From positions 2,232,001-2,296,000 of the forward strand of contig JBLWXV010000001.1 of NCBI GenBank assembly GCA_048267245.1: a stretch of DNA of 64,000 nucleotides. Reading direction: 5' to 3'. Under the pieces are notes generated by a model. That model made no database searches, had not been told where the DNA came from, and saw only the letters and a program-made list of their open reading frames with translations. This DNA comes from JBLWXV01 sp048267245. GTDB taxonomy: Bacteria; Bdellovibrionota; Bacteriovoracia; Bacteriovoracales; Bacteriovoracaceae. Made by a program: the position numbers and the translations under genes. Shown here piece after piece: positions 43,378-52,208 of this stretch (positions within the stretch are counted from its first letter, which is position 1; each line of letters opens with the position of its first letter).

Positions 43378-44274
43378 ATGGCCCAGGATTATCTCATGGC
43401 CCTAGAGGCCGAGGCGACAGCGATTTTACTTGAAGTCTCAAGAGAATTTAACAATGTCGTCATTCTCTATTCAGGTGGCAAAGATTCTACAGTACTTGCC
43501 CATCTTGCCCACCGTGCCTTCTATCCTCGCAAAATTCCTTTTAAATTTCTCCATATAGACACTGGCCAAAATTTCCCAGAGACTCTCAAATTTAGGGACG
43601 AGCTCGCGCGAGAGCTCAATATTGAAATGATCGTGGGAAGTGTCGAGGAATGTATCTTAAAAGGTTTGGTCACTGAGAAAAAAGGACCGGGAACCTCAAG
43701 AAACGCCCTTCAGTCTAGCGCTCTCATGCAAGAAATAAATAAGTATCAATTCGACGCCCTCATTGGTGGCGCGAGAAGAGACGAGGAGAAGGCGCGCGCC
43801 AAAGAGCGAATCTTCTCACACCGCGAGAGCTCTGGCTCTTGGCGACCAGAGCATCAACGCCCTGAACTTTGGAATCTCTACAACACTAAAAAGCATGAAG
43901 GTGAACACTTTAGAGTTTTTCCGATTAGCAATTGGACAGAACTCGATATTTGGGAATATATCAAGCGCCACAATATCAAACTCCCCTCCCTCTACTTTGC
44001 CCACGAGAGAGAGGTATTCTACCGCGCCGGTGCCTATTATGCCTTTGCCCCCTACCTCGAATTATTTCCAGGCGAACAAGTAGAAATAAGAAAAGTTCGC
44101 TTTAGAACCATGGGCGACCTCCCCTGCACAGGAGGAGAATTATCTGAGGCCTCAACTCTAGATCAAGTCATTCAAGAAATTTCAGAGTCACGTCTCTCTG
44201 AGCGCGGTATGCGCGCCGATGACAAAGTCTCCCAAACAGCAATGGAAGAGCGAAAAAAACATGGCTATTTCTAG
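43378..44274 (+). CDS. cysD: Sulfate adenylyltransferase subunit 2
   Basis: CysD joins sulfate and ATP to adenylylsulfate, powered by CysN GTPase. The 298-residue protein has the PP-loop YSGGKDSTVL (31-40), DTGQNFPETL, the GGARRDEEKARAKERIFS block and the C-terminal MRADDKVSQTAMEERKKHGYF that ends all CysD proteins. Its 3' end overlaps the start of cysN by 14 bases. Confidence 0.96.
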   Translation: MAQDYLMALEAEATAILLEVSREFNNVVILYSGGKDSTVLAHLAHRAFYPRKIPFKFLHIDTGQNFPETLKFRDELARELNIEMIVGSVEECILKGLVTEKKGPGTSRNALQSSALMQEINKYQFDALIGGARRDEEKARAKERIFSHRESSGSWRPEHQRPELWNLYNTKKHEGEHFRVFPISNWTELDIWEYIKRHNIKLPSLYFAHEREVFYRAGAYYAFAPYLELFPGEQVEIRKVRFRTMGDLPCTGGELSEASTLDQVIQEISESRLSERGMRADDKVSQTAMEERKKHGYF

Positions 44275-45499
44275 TGAGCACACCAAATTATTGCGCTTTA
44301 GTGTTGTTGGCAGTGTCGACAATGGCAAGTCAACCCTCATAGGACGGCTGCTCTTTGATAGCAAGATGCTAAAAGACGATCAATTAGAAAGTATCAAAGA
44401 AGATAATCACTACAACTTGGCACGGGTAACTGATGGTCTAAGTAGAGAGCGCGAAGAAGGCATTACCATTGATGTTGCCTACCGCTACTTTCAAACCAGC
44501 AAGAGACGCTACATTATTTGCGATTGCCCAGGGCATGAGGAATTCACACCAAATATGTGCTCAGGAACCTCTCAAGTTGATGCCGCCATAGTGATTGTGG
44601 ACTCAACAACACAAGTGACCACACAAACAAAGCGTCACTTACTCATCAGCGCCCTTCTAGGAGCGCGCTCCCTCATTATTTGTGTTAATAAGCTCGATCT
44701 TGCAAATAATCCCGAGCAAGTATTCTATGAATATTCAAAAAAAATCAAAGACTACCTAAGTGAAATAGAAGTTGAAACTCATTTTCTCCCTATTAGCGCA
44801 CTAAAGGGCCACAATATCGTCTCCAATCAAGATATGAAATGGTTTGATGGGCCGACTTTACTTGAACTACTAGAGACCCTTCCTGTCAGGGCCGACCATG
44901 TGAAGCAGTTAAGGATGACGGCGCGGGTCCTCGCCACCGATCTCTCTTCAAAGACCACTCATGTGAGAATTGACAGTGGAGTGCTAAGACCAGGCCAAAA
45001 GCTCTACTGCTATCCAAATGAAGAAGAGGTCAAAGTCAATGAGATCTATCAATATGGCGATCTTAGACAATCAGAATTTGGCCCTGGAAGCGTCGTCAAC
45101 CTCACACTCTCAAGCACATTTGATCAAACGCTCCTTCTCGCAGAGAACAGCGACTCTGTTAGAGTCTCTGAAGAACTTAGTGCAATGATTATTTGGTTTA
45201 GTGAAAGACCTTTGAAGATCTCAGATGAAATCATCCTTAAGGGCCGCTACAATGAAGTTTTAACCTATGTCGAGTCTCTCCAATCCCAGATTGATGTTGA
45301 GACCAAGACTCTTTTAGAAAATCCCCACTCTGTTGAGAGCAATCAACTCGCACGACTCACTCTTAGGACTCATCAAAATCAAAGCATCTACCTCATCGAA
45401 AATGAGGCGAGTGAACTCGAACTTAACGAGATGATACTCATCTGCCCAAAGACTCATATGACTTTAGGAGCACTCATAATCAGAGACTTTCTCTCTTAA
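44261..45499 (+). CDS. cysN: Sulfate adenylyltransferase subunit 1 (GTPase)
   Basis: CysN is the elongation-factor-like GTPase partner of CysD. From ATG 44261 it has 412 residues; a longer frame to 44219 exists within cysD. The G motifs are GSVDNGKST (17-25), DCPGHEEF and NKLDLA, and the switch EREEGITIDVAYRYF is intact. It ends at about 412, shorter than the roughly 475 residues of the E. coli protein, so the last beta-barrel part is trimmed. With CysD and CysC it gives a full sulfate-to-PAPS pathway; no PAPS reductase or sulfite reductase is in the window. Confidence 0.93.
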   Translation: MAISSEHTKLLRFSVVGSVDNGKSTLIGRLLFDSKMLKDDQLESIKEDNHYNLARVTDGLSREREEGITIDVAYRYFQTSKRRYIICDCPGHEEFTPNMCSGTSQVDAAIVIVDSTTQVTTQTKRHLLISALLGARSLIICVNKLDLANNPEQVFYEYSKKIKDYLSEIEVETHFLPISALKGHNIVSNQDMKWFDGPTLLELLETLPVRADHVKQLRMTARVLATDLSSKTTHVRIDSGVLRPGQKLYCYPNEEEVKVNEIYQYGDLRQSEFGPGSVVNLTLSSTFDQTLLLAENSDSVRVSEELSAMIIWFSERPLKISDEIILKGRYNEVLTYVESLQSQIDVETKTLLENPHSVESNQLARLTLRTHQNQSIYLIENEASELELNEMILICPKTHMTLGALIIRDFLS

Positions 45500-45500
45500 A

Positions 45501-46634
45501 TTAAGCTGCTTGTTTTTTTAGGTTTGTATACCACTCAGGCGAGATGAAATCGCGCTTGGGAAAGGGAAGCTTATTGACCACAATATCCTCAAAGAAGGTC
45601 GGCACATAATTACAGGCCACCATCTCGCCAATATAGCGATCAGTCTCAGGGTCTTTGCCAGTTTGTACCCAGCGAAAGATATCTCTTGAAACATAGTTGC
45701 CATTCTTATCAATGCCTAGAATCTCACTAATGTGCGAGACGCGGCGTCCACCATCATGATAGCGACTACATTGAACAATAATTTGCATCGCCGAGCCCAC
45801 CATTTTGCGAATGGCGTCTGGCGGAATCTTGGTATCACCCATGAGACATAGGGTCTCTAGGCGCGTGCAGGCATCAACAGGGTTGTTAGCGTGAACAGTA
45901 CCCATCGAGCCATCGTGACCAGTGTTCATTACCTGAATAAGATCAAGCGCCTCCTCACCACGAACCTCACCAACAATAATACGATCTGGGCGCAAACGCA
46001 TTGAAGAGACCACCAGATCTCTAATTGTCACTTCAGTAATTCCTCTGGTGGGATCGCCCTTTCTCGTTTCAAAACACACGACGTGATCGGCGTGGATTTG
46101 AAGTTCACTGGCATCCTCGATAATAATTAATCGCTGAGTCTTTGGAATGCGCGTGCCAAGAACGTTTAGCATGGTTGTCTTACCAGAGCCTGTACCTCCA
46201 GAGACGATAACGTTCTTTCCAAGGTAGATACAAACATCCAAAAAGCGCGCAGCAGTCTTACTCATCGACCCAAAACTGATGAGGTCATTGAGGGTGAGCT
46301 TCTCTTCACTAAACTTACGAATGGCAACGGTCGTTCCCTGTCTCGCCATAGGTGGAAGTACCACGTGAATACGAGAGCCATCTGGGAGTCTGGCATCAAG
46401 GCGCGGGTTATCAGCATCAATCACCCTTCCCACACTCTGAGCAATTGCTCGCATGGCCGAATTGAGGGCGTCTTCACTTTGAAATTTATTGGGAACTTTA
46501 TGGACTAGGCCTTTTTGCTCGACGAAAATCTCTTGTGAGCCGTTGATCATAATCTCCGATACACTCGGGTCATCGAGCAAGCTCTTAATCGGGGATAAAA
46601 ACTGTTCAATAGCATCGCTAAAAACGCTCGACAT
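45501..46634 (-). CDS. CpaF/TadA-type secretion ATPase
   Basis: A 377-residue hexameric ATPase of the type II/IV secretion and Tad-pilus family. Walker A is VSGGTGSGKTTMLN (near 165), the Asp box DASELQIHADHV, His box GSMGTVHANNP. The N-terminal domain (PSVSEIMINGSQEIFV) is typical of CpaF. AGAGGC precedes the ATG. It heads no visible inner-membrane platform gene (TadB/TadC) and follows, on the same strand, a cupredoxin-like gene and prepilin genes, so it may power this pilus-type cluster. Confidence 0.88.
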   Translation of the reverse strand: MSSVFSDAIEQFLSPIKSLLDDPSVSEIMINGSQEIFVEQKGLVHKVPNKFQSEDALNSAMRAIAQSVGRVIDADNPRLDARLPDGSRIHVVLPPMARQGTTVAIRKFSEEKLTLNDLISFGSMSKTAARFLDVCIYLGKNVIVSGGTGSGKTTMLNVLGTRIPKTQRLIIIEDASELQIHADHVVCFETRKGDPTRGITEVTIRDLVVSSMRLRPDRIIVGEVRGEEALDLIQVMNTGHDGSMGTVHANNPVDACTRLETLCLMGDTKIPPDAIRKMVGSAMQIIVQCSRYHDGGRRVSHISEILGIDKNGNYVSRDIFRWVQTGKDPETDRYIGEMVACNYVPTFFEDIVVNKLPFPKRDFISPEWYTNLKKQAA

Positions 46635-46645
46635 AAGCCTCTGCC

Positions 46646-47101
46646 CTATCTCTCGCGCGGAATCCAGACTCGAACTTTCTCCGAGGCAAGCTCGCGCTTC
46701 ATTTGGCGCTCCCTAGTTTTCTCAGGGCGCTCTAGTACTGTAATCTTGCCCTTTATCTTTCCAGCTGGGCATTCAAACTCATATACCCCCGGGCGCTTAA
46801 AATAAGCCTCGCCCTCACTCACCTGACCTTTTTCAGCGGCCATAAAGAGCTCGAGCCCCGGAATCATCATGCACGAGGGAGTTTTAGTAGTTGAAGTGAC
46901 AAAGAATTGGACCTTTTCACCCTCAAACACGCTAAACTCGCGCGGATAATATCCCGTATCGGTTGCAATCACAGAAACTCGACGCTCGGGCACCTGAAAT
47001 TCTTGGGCCTTGCCATAATCGTAATCAAGCGCAAGTACCCGGTAGGTCCAGAACACACCGGCAGCAAGGAGAACATAGAGGGGTAGAGGTAGTCTTTTCA
47101 T
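46646..47101 (-). CDS. Membrane-anchored cupredoxin-like protein
   Basis: A 151-residue protein with an N-terminal hydrophobic helix (LYVLLAAGVFWTYRVLAL) and a beta domain, GYYPREFSVFEGEKVQFFVTST through GVYEFECPAGKIKGKITVL, with the look of cytochrome-oxidase-II/plastocyanin folds. Two Cys (SCMMIPG, FECPAG) and several Met could hold copper, but the usual His ligands are not seen. A charged tail follows. It sits 11 bases before the ATPase gene; its role there is unclear. Confidence 0.6.
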   Translation of the reverse strand: MKRLPLPLYVLLAAGVFWTYRVLALDYDYGKAQEFQVPERRVSVIATDTGYYPREFSVFEGEKVQFFVTSTTKTPSCMMIPGLELFMAAEKGQVSEGEAYFKRPGVYEFECPAGKIKGKITVLERPEKTRERQMKRELASEKVRVWIPRER

Positions 47102-47198
47102 GAGTACCCTATCGGATGACTCGGGATAGATCTTTAGTATTTTACTACACTTAGCGAGCCAATGAGCTTAACTCTCTGAAACTAGGTACTTAGAGCAA

Positions 47199-48491
47199 TT
47201 AAATGGAAATTGGATGAGTGGGAAACGAGCGATCAAAGCCGTAGGTGCGCTTGTACTCGATCTCTTGTTCGGTGCTATCAAAGACACCATAACAGCGAAA
47301 CTCTCTGCCTTTTACTTGAACAATTATATTAAGTAATCGTCCATCAGCGGCCTTGACGAGGAAGTGAGCGCGCTCTCGCTCAACCATCTGAGAAATGTCG
47401 TGCGAGCGGCTGGAGGCCAAAATACCTAGAAAGGTCACAGGCCAGCCCATCTTTGCAAGATCACAGACATCCACAGACTTTTGATTCTTACTATCGAAGT
47501 AGATAATTTTGGAAGACGGACCACTGCCTTCAACACCAAAGAGTGTATCGTCAATAGTAGTGAGATCATTCACATTTCTAAGTTCAGACTTTTTATAAGC
47601 AGGAAAGAGTTTCTTGCCCCCCACACTTCCCTTCTCCTCAACAATCGCCTCGCGACCTAGAACAGCATTTAGAAGGTCGTAAACCTGTCCTGAGGATTGC
47701 TGAAAACCAAAGTATCTCTCTTTATAAAAAATCAGACCATCCATTCCCCAAAGCGAAGAGAACTCTTCACATTTTTGAGTCGTAGGATTAAAAAATTGCA
47801 GCGTGCCCCAAGGCGTTCCTCTGCAGCGATTGAGATGCGAAGGACTCTCCTCAGTAACTCGTCCATCCTGTTCAAGATGGGCCTTATTGAGCATTGAATT
47901 ATTAATTGTAAACTCATGAAAGCGCTTATTATTTCCCTTCTTCTCACCCTTCACTTCTGAGATCGCAAGAACTTTGATCTCCTTAGTCGAAGCGATAATA
48001 TCGACGATGCTAAATTTAAATGAACTTTTAACAAATGGAGAGAGCTCATCGATCCGATGAATCTTTGGGTCAATCTCTAAGAGCTCTTCTCTGCCATTAC
48101 TGACACAATTACTGCCAGTCTTACCAATTACACAACCCTTCTTATATCCATAGAGTAGGCCATTGGAGTGATCTGAAACAAAGAGGCTCACCTTCTCATC
48201 ACAACCCGATCCGTACTTAAGTGCTGAGAGAAAGGGCCGAACTACACCGCAACTTGAGGTTTTGATGTAGTACTCAATTTCCTGATTTTCTAGCGCTGTA
48301 TAGAACGTCTCAGCGGCCGACTGCAATTCAGAGCCTAGCTTAACATTTTGAGAGGCCTTACTTTGAGTCGAGCGTGCAAGTTCCGTATAGCGCATAATGA
48401 GCATGATCATCATCCCGGCCATCGTCGCGGCCGCCAATGAAAAGGCGAGGCCTCCACGCTCATTTCTAAAGACTCTATCTAAAGTAGACAT
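47199..48491 (-). CDS. Prepilin-like (PilX-type) exported protein
   Basis: A 430-residue protein with a prepilin-like N-terminus: basic leader FRNERGG followed by a hydrophobic helix (LAFSLAAATMAGMMIMLIM), but without the usual Glu at position 5. The large remainder, with several Cys, may be a globular tip-like domain. It overlaps the next upstream gene by 17 bases. In known systems such long minor pilins start or cap the fibre; that role is inferred. Confidence 0.65.
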   Translation of the reverse strand: MSTLDRVFRNERGGLAFSLAAATMAGMMIMLIMRYTELARSTQSKASQNVKLGSELQSAAETFYTALENQEIEYYIKTSSCGVVRPFLSALKYGSGCDEKVSLFVSDHSNGLLYGYKKGCVIGKTGSNCVSNGREELLEIDPKIHRIDELSPFVKSSFKFSIVDIIASTKEIKVLAISEVKGEKKGNNKRFHEFTINNSMLNKAHLEQDGRVTEESPSHLNRCRGTPWGTLQFFNPTTQKCEEFSSLWGMDGLIFYKERYFGFQQSSGQVYDLLNAVLGREAIVEEKGSVGGKKLFPAYKKSELRNVNDLTTIDDTLFGVEGSGPSSKIIYFDSKNQKSVDVCDLAKMGWPVTFLGILASSRSHDISQMVERERAHFLVKAADGRLLNIIVQVKGREFRCYGVFDSTEQEIEYKRTYGFDRSFPTHPISI

Positions 48492-49788
48492 GAAGAAACT
48501 CTTCTTTGCCCTGAGTGCCAGGGAGTTGCCATCTAAGCCTCAAAGCTTGAAGCTCTTTTTGCTTAATCATACTAAACATATTGTCGGCCAAGCGGACCTC
48601 GCTTTCACTGTCCAAGCTCAAATAGGGAATTTGGTCATAGGACTCAATATCTAAGCTAGTGGCCGGACAATAATCTGGGCCACAGCTAGATTCTTGCGCT
48701 CTGGAAGTTGTCTCATACCATTGTGAAGCAGATCTAAGGGACCCCGAGGATGTTGTGAGAGAGATTTTATAACGACTATCAATACGAAGCCGCTCTGCCT
48801 CGATGGATGTAATCGCTTCCTCCTTGGGACATGAAACGGCAAAACTATTTAAGGTGCAGTCAAAGAGACCAATGAGGCTGCGCTCATTTTCGTTAGTCTG
48901 ATCCTTGCCCTTGGCCACACGAGTTCGACCTATGGACTTAATAATAATATTACTTAACTTAAGTGGATACTCTTGCGCAGAATAGCGCTCACTACGGGCG
49001 ACCTCACTGGGCATGCTTTCTGGGCCAAGGTTTTTAAAATAGATTGGGAGCGCCTTAAAACGATAGAGACGACTAAGGTCATAAAAGACAATATCCTTTT
49101 CGACTCTTTCAATTTTTAAATGGTGCAAACAATCCTTAGTAATCCCCTCATCACCTCTTACCACCCCAGTCTTGGCATCCTGAGTCCAAGTCGTTTGAGT
49201 CGCTGGAGTTGTTAATATCCAGGTAGGAGAGGCAAAGGACGTCGCCAGGGCCACCATATTGCCAGGATTGAGATGAATGGATTTTGATAGATTTCCCTCT
49301 CCAAAGGTCTTCATCTTAACTTCAAATGTATTCTCATTAACTGAGATACTCGTGTGAGAGGAATAATTGAGATCGACAATAAAAGTGGGATCAGTTCCCG
49401 GGTTATCAAGATGACAAATAACAGGAAGACTAAAATCAATTCCTGGCGTTTCTTTAATGTAAATAAGTGAAATATCTTCAGCGCAAGAACTATCAGAATC
49501 CATGCGTCCGCACTTACCCGGTATCGGAATAATGGCGCGAACCAATTCCCCAGTGCTGGTAGATATATAATAGGGGGCACTGCTACTTGGAATGGAATTT
49601 TGAAGTTTTAACTGAAGAAGGGACTTGCCTTGAATGGTTCCGGACTTTTTAAAAATTCGAGAGAAATTCTTTGAAGCAATAGAACTAAAGGAAATAAATC
49701 CGTAGGCAACTAGGCCAATGATCCCCGCGACCACCATAAATTCGGCCAGGGTAAACCCGCTATCGCTAAGAAAAATTCTTTTTTTCAC
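48475..49788 (-). CDS. Type IV prepilin-like protein (PilW/GspJ type)
   Basis: A 437-residue protein with a classic type III leader: basic residues, then SGFTLAEFMVVAGIIGLVAYGFISF, cleaved after the Gly with Glu at +5. The remainder is long, beta-rich and has many Ser and Thr, with several Cys near the middle (CGRMDSDSSC). The start is GTG 49788, in a GTGA overlap with the upstream prepilin gene. It would be a minor pilin or pseudopilin assembled by the machine of this cluster. Confidence 0.85.
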   Translation of the reverse strand: MKKRIFLSDSGFTLAEFMVVAGIIGLVAYGFISFSSIASKNFSRIFKKSGTIQGKSLLQLKLQNSIPSSSAPYYISTSTGELVRAIIPIPGKCGRMDSDSSCAEDISLIYIKETPGIDFSLPVICHLDNPGTDPTFIVDLNYSSHTSISVNENTFEVKMKTFGEGNLSKSIHLNPGNMVALATSFASPTWILTTPATQTTWTQDAKTGVVRGDEGITKDCLHHLKIERVEKDIVFYDLSRLYRFKALPIYFKNLGPESMPSEVARSERYSAQEYPLKLSNIIIKSIGRTRVAKGKDQTNENERSLIGLFDCTLNSFAVSCPKEEAITSIEAERLRIDSRYKISLTTSSGSLRSASQWYETTSRAQESSCGPDYCPATSLDIESYDQIPYLSLDSESEVRLADNMFSMIKQKELQALRLRWQLPGTQGKEEFLHVYFR

Positions 49789-50258
49789 CGAGACCGCCTG
49801 AGCACAAGAAATCTCTCATCATCTTTAGTCGTATCGTCTTCAAGCCTCTTTCTAAAAACTGCGCGAAACTTAACATCAACCACACTTCGCTCAAGCTTCT
49901 CCTCAACTTTGACAACATCAATACAGTAACTCTCTTTAGGTCTCCAATTGCGCCAAGAAAGAAGTATGGCATCTTTAGAAGTGCCACCAGCTGTTTTAAG
50001 GCAGTCACCATTTGTGAGAAAGACGCCATTGACGACTTCTAGAAAGCGTTGATAATCCACGACTCGCAGTGGGGCCAATTCGAGTTGAAAAACTCCATCA
50101 TAGTCCGAAGACTTTTCGATTCCTCTGAGGTTTTGATAACCAACACCGGCCGCCCTAATCAGGGCCAGAGTCACAAAACAAAGAATGCCTATAGAAATGA
50201 TAATCTCAACGAGGGTAAATCCTGACTGAGATTGATCCTTAAAATGCCCTGCCACCAT
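49785..50258 (-). CDS. Type IV prepilin-like protein (PilV/GspI type)
   Basis: A 157-residue prepilin: SQSGFTLVEIIISIGILCFVTLALI gives the leader, processing Gly, Glu at +5 and hydrophobic helix. The globular part is short with two cysteines (GDCLKTAG, YCIDVVK). It overlaps the upstream gene by 20 bases and the downstream gene by 4, so all are translated together. Confidence 0.85.
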   Translation of the reverse strand: MVAGHFKDQSQSGFTLVEIIISIGILCFVTLALIRAAGVGYQNLRGIEKSSDYDGVFQLELAPLRVVDYQRFLEVVNGVFLTNGDCLKTAGGTSKDAILLSWRNWRPKESYCIDVVKVEEKLERSVVDVKFRAVFRKRLEDDTTKDDERFLVLRRSR

Positions 50259-50934
50259 TGAGCTCTACAAAATTTGGACCGTTAATAGTCGACTGCGATC
50301 GCGGTGCGGAATTATCGTATACGGCCAAGGAGGCAATGACCGCGCCTCGATCTTCTTTAATGCGAAACTCGAGCGCAATCCCCGACGCCATCCAAACGCT
50401 ATGAGAAAGAGCGCGGTTTGGATTCCAATCATAGCTTCCAGAAGAGAGGTTCCCGTGCTCGGTGTCTCCAATGCTGTAGGGAATTTTAAAATTTGGTGAA
50501 GAATCCAGATCAGCAGCAAGTAAATCTAGAAAAAACTCCTGTCGATCTCCTGGAGGCAATCTGATGTCTTTGAATAAAACGGTGTCATTTGGAACGCGGT
50601 AGGAAACATTCGAAGGACCACCGCCAACAATTGAAAAGAGTGAATCCTTTTTAATAAAGATTGAAACGGTCTGTCCGACATTTGAGATATTCATCATTTC
50701 AATGCGATTTCTAAGGCGCATTTGCCTGGGCTTAAAGCCTCGCTCTGAAACGGGATCAGTGACCGTGCCTCCCTGCACCTTATGAATGTATTTATAGAGA
50801 TCATTCATTTGCTCGGTGAGGTGGTAATTGAGATACATTTTCGGGCGAAAGACGGTGGTTAAAAGCACTCTTTCACCTCGACAAATACCGCTCGCGAGAC
50901 AAAGAGTGAGAAGTAAAATCCATTTTAGCTTCAT
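50239..50934 (-). CDS. Exported protein of the prepilin operon
   Basis: A 231-residue protein with signal peptide (KWILLLTLCLASGICRG) and no prepilin motif. ATG 50934 is preferred over GTG 50937 because AGGAA lies seven bases before. The mature part is beta-rich, with a repeated pattern of Ser, Asn, Pro. It is first in the four-gene overlapping unit and may be a secreted subunit or chaperone for the fibre. No family recognised. Confidence 0.68.
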   Translation of the reverse strand: MKLKWILLLTLCLASGICRGERVLLTTVFRPKMYLNYHLTEQMNDLYKYIHKVQGGTVTDPVSERGFKPRQMRLRNRIEMMNISNVGQTVSIFIKKDSLFSIVGGGPSNVSYRVPNDTVLFKDIRLPPGDRQEFFLDLLAADLDSSPNFKIPYSIGDTEHGNLSSGSYDWNPNRALSHSVWMASGIALEFRIKEDRGAVIASLAVYDNSAPRSQSTINGPNFVELNGGRAF

Positions 50935-51018
50935 CACTTATTCCTATTAATTAACTTTATAAATTAATTATAGTTCAAGAATGATTTGGCGCAAGCCCTT
51001 TTAAGACGCATCGAGCTA

Positions 51019-51684
51019 TCAAATGGTAATATCACCCTCTGCAGGTTCAATAGGTCGTCTATCAGGGGTCCCCTTGGGTTCAGGCACTACACCAATCTTG
51101 GCAAAGCGAATAAAGACACTTCCATCTTTGTTCTCAAATTTGGGCTTCGTAGCATCGACATCTTTAGGGATTTGATAACTTTGATTAATCTTTCTGATCG
51201 TCGTGATCTCTTTAGGCCCTGTTCCAGGGAAAGGATTTTGCTGAGTCACGCTCACCTCACCTGAAACTCTCACTTTTGAGTTTTTAATTTCGATATTGAG
51301 TGGCTCCTCTTTTTTGAGTGCGATTTTTAAAACCAAAATTCGCTCATGCCTATTTTCAATCCACTTACCTTCACCTAGGTCGAGACCTTGAAAAAGCCCA
51401 CTTTGATCGAGAAAGGTATCAAAGTGATTAGGGTCAAAGAATTTCTGCAAACTCTCAAAGTGACCTTGTTCAAAGTCCTTTGTCATCTGTTCAAACATCT
51501 GATCAAACCTTTTAAAAAGATCGTCATTCATAAAGCTCTCAATGAGTTGACGATCTTTTTCCATCTTCGCTTTGAGGGCCTCTTCAAACTTCTTATTGGC
51601 GTCCTCAGGCTCCTGTGCAGAAGCAAGCATAGAAGATAAAACCGCTAGGCAGAGAATTAAGGCCCAAAAATTCCGTGCATACAT
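51019..51684 (-). CDS. Exported Hsp20/alpha-crystallin-like protein
   Basis: A 221-residue protein. ATG 51684 gives a clean signal peptide (NFWALILCLAVLSSMLASAQ); a 30-residue longer frame is unlikely. After a helical section with many Met and Phe (FMNDDLFKRFDQMFEQMTKD) comes an alpha-crystallin-like domain: KWIENRHERILVLKIALKK, EIKNSKVRVSGE, INQSYQIPKDVDA and FENKDGSVFIRFAKI. Small heat-shock proteins usually lack signals, so this is an envelope version. It ends with a Pro-rich charged tail. Confidence 0.72.
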   Translation of the reverse strand: MYARNFWALILCLAVLSSMLASAQEPEDANKKFEEALKAKMEKDRQLIESFMNDDLFKRFDQMFEQMTKDFEQGHFESLQKFFDPNHFDTFLDQSGLFQGLDLGEGKWIENRHERILVLKIALKKEEPLNIEIKNSKVRVSGEVSVTQQNPFPGTGPKEITTIRKINQSYQIPKDVDATKPKFENKDGSVFIRFAKIGVVPEPKGTPDRRPIEPAEGDITI

Positions 51685-51703
51685 AGATACTCTCTTATCC
51701 AAA

Positions 51704-52027
51704 TTAGGCGTACTCATCAGGGTTAATAGTTTGAATAATATCATAAGCCGGCTCCTCGTAGGGATGGGCCTCACAAAGGGCGCGAATCACGCGCTTTAAA
51801 TTGTCGGGGTGACAGAGCATTTCCACCCGCGCCTCTTGAACATATTCGAGTTTGTCGACTTCACCAACGGCCGGCTTCGCTCCTTGGCGCGGGAGAAATT
51901 GACCGACTCCAATCGTCTCAAATGAACAATTCTCGTATGCTCCTTGCACGCCTGCACCTGCGACGAACATTGCTCGTTTAACTTCTTCTTTGCTCTCTAC
52001 GGGGATGAAAACCACAATTTTAAACAT
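51704..52027 (-). CDS. NIF3/YqfO PII-like domain protein
   Basis: A 107-residue protein equal to the CutA/PII-like insert of the NIF3/YqfO family, here on its own: FKIVVFIPVESKEEVKRAMFVAGAG, YENCSFET, GQFLPRQGAKPAVGE and the end AHPYEEPAYDII are all family motifs. The stand-alone form is known in many bacteria; its function is not established. A promoter for the gene below is not obvious. Confidence 0.85.
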   Translation of the reverse strand: MFKIVVFIPVESKEEVKRAMFVAGAGVQGAYENCSFETIGVGQFLPRQGAKPAVGEVDKLEYVQEARVEMLCHPDNLKRVIRALCEAHPYEEPAYDIIQTINPDEYA

Positions 52028-52135
52028 TTAGTCCTCTTCTCAATAAGTTATATATGCGAATTAGTTGCAAATAAAATCCTAACAATAACTGACAACTATT
52101 TTGAGAGAATAGACAAAGCGTTGCGAGGAGAGAAA

Positions 52136-52162
52136 TGATTATTAACACAATTCTAATAATCA
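52136..52162. repeat. 9-bp inverted repeat upstream of metalloprotease gene
   Basis: TGATTATTA (52136-52144) and TAATAATCA (52154-52162) form a perfect inverted repeat around a 9-base spacer, directly upstream of a sigma-54-like promoter. It is a likely activator or repressor site. Confidence 0.5.
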
Positions 52163-52163
52163 G

Positions 52164-52180
52164 TTGGCACGGAGCTGACA
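52164..52180 (+). promoter_or_regulatory. Candidate sigma-54-type promoter
   Basis: TTGGCACG at 52164-52171 matches the -24 element exactly; the -12 element reads TGACA (52176-52180) instead of TTGCA. The spacing is right, and the transcript would begin near 52191, just before AAGGAGG of the metalloprotease gene. The -12 mismatch makes this uncertain. Confidence 0.35.
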
Positions 52181-52208
52181 TTATTCTTGGATTCAAGGAG
52201 GAGATAAT

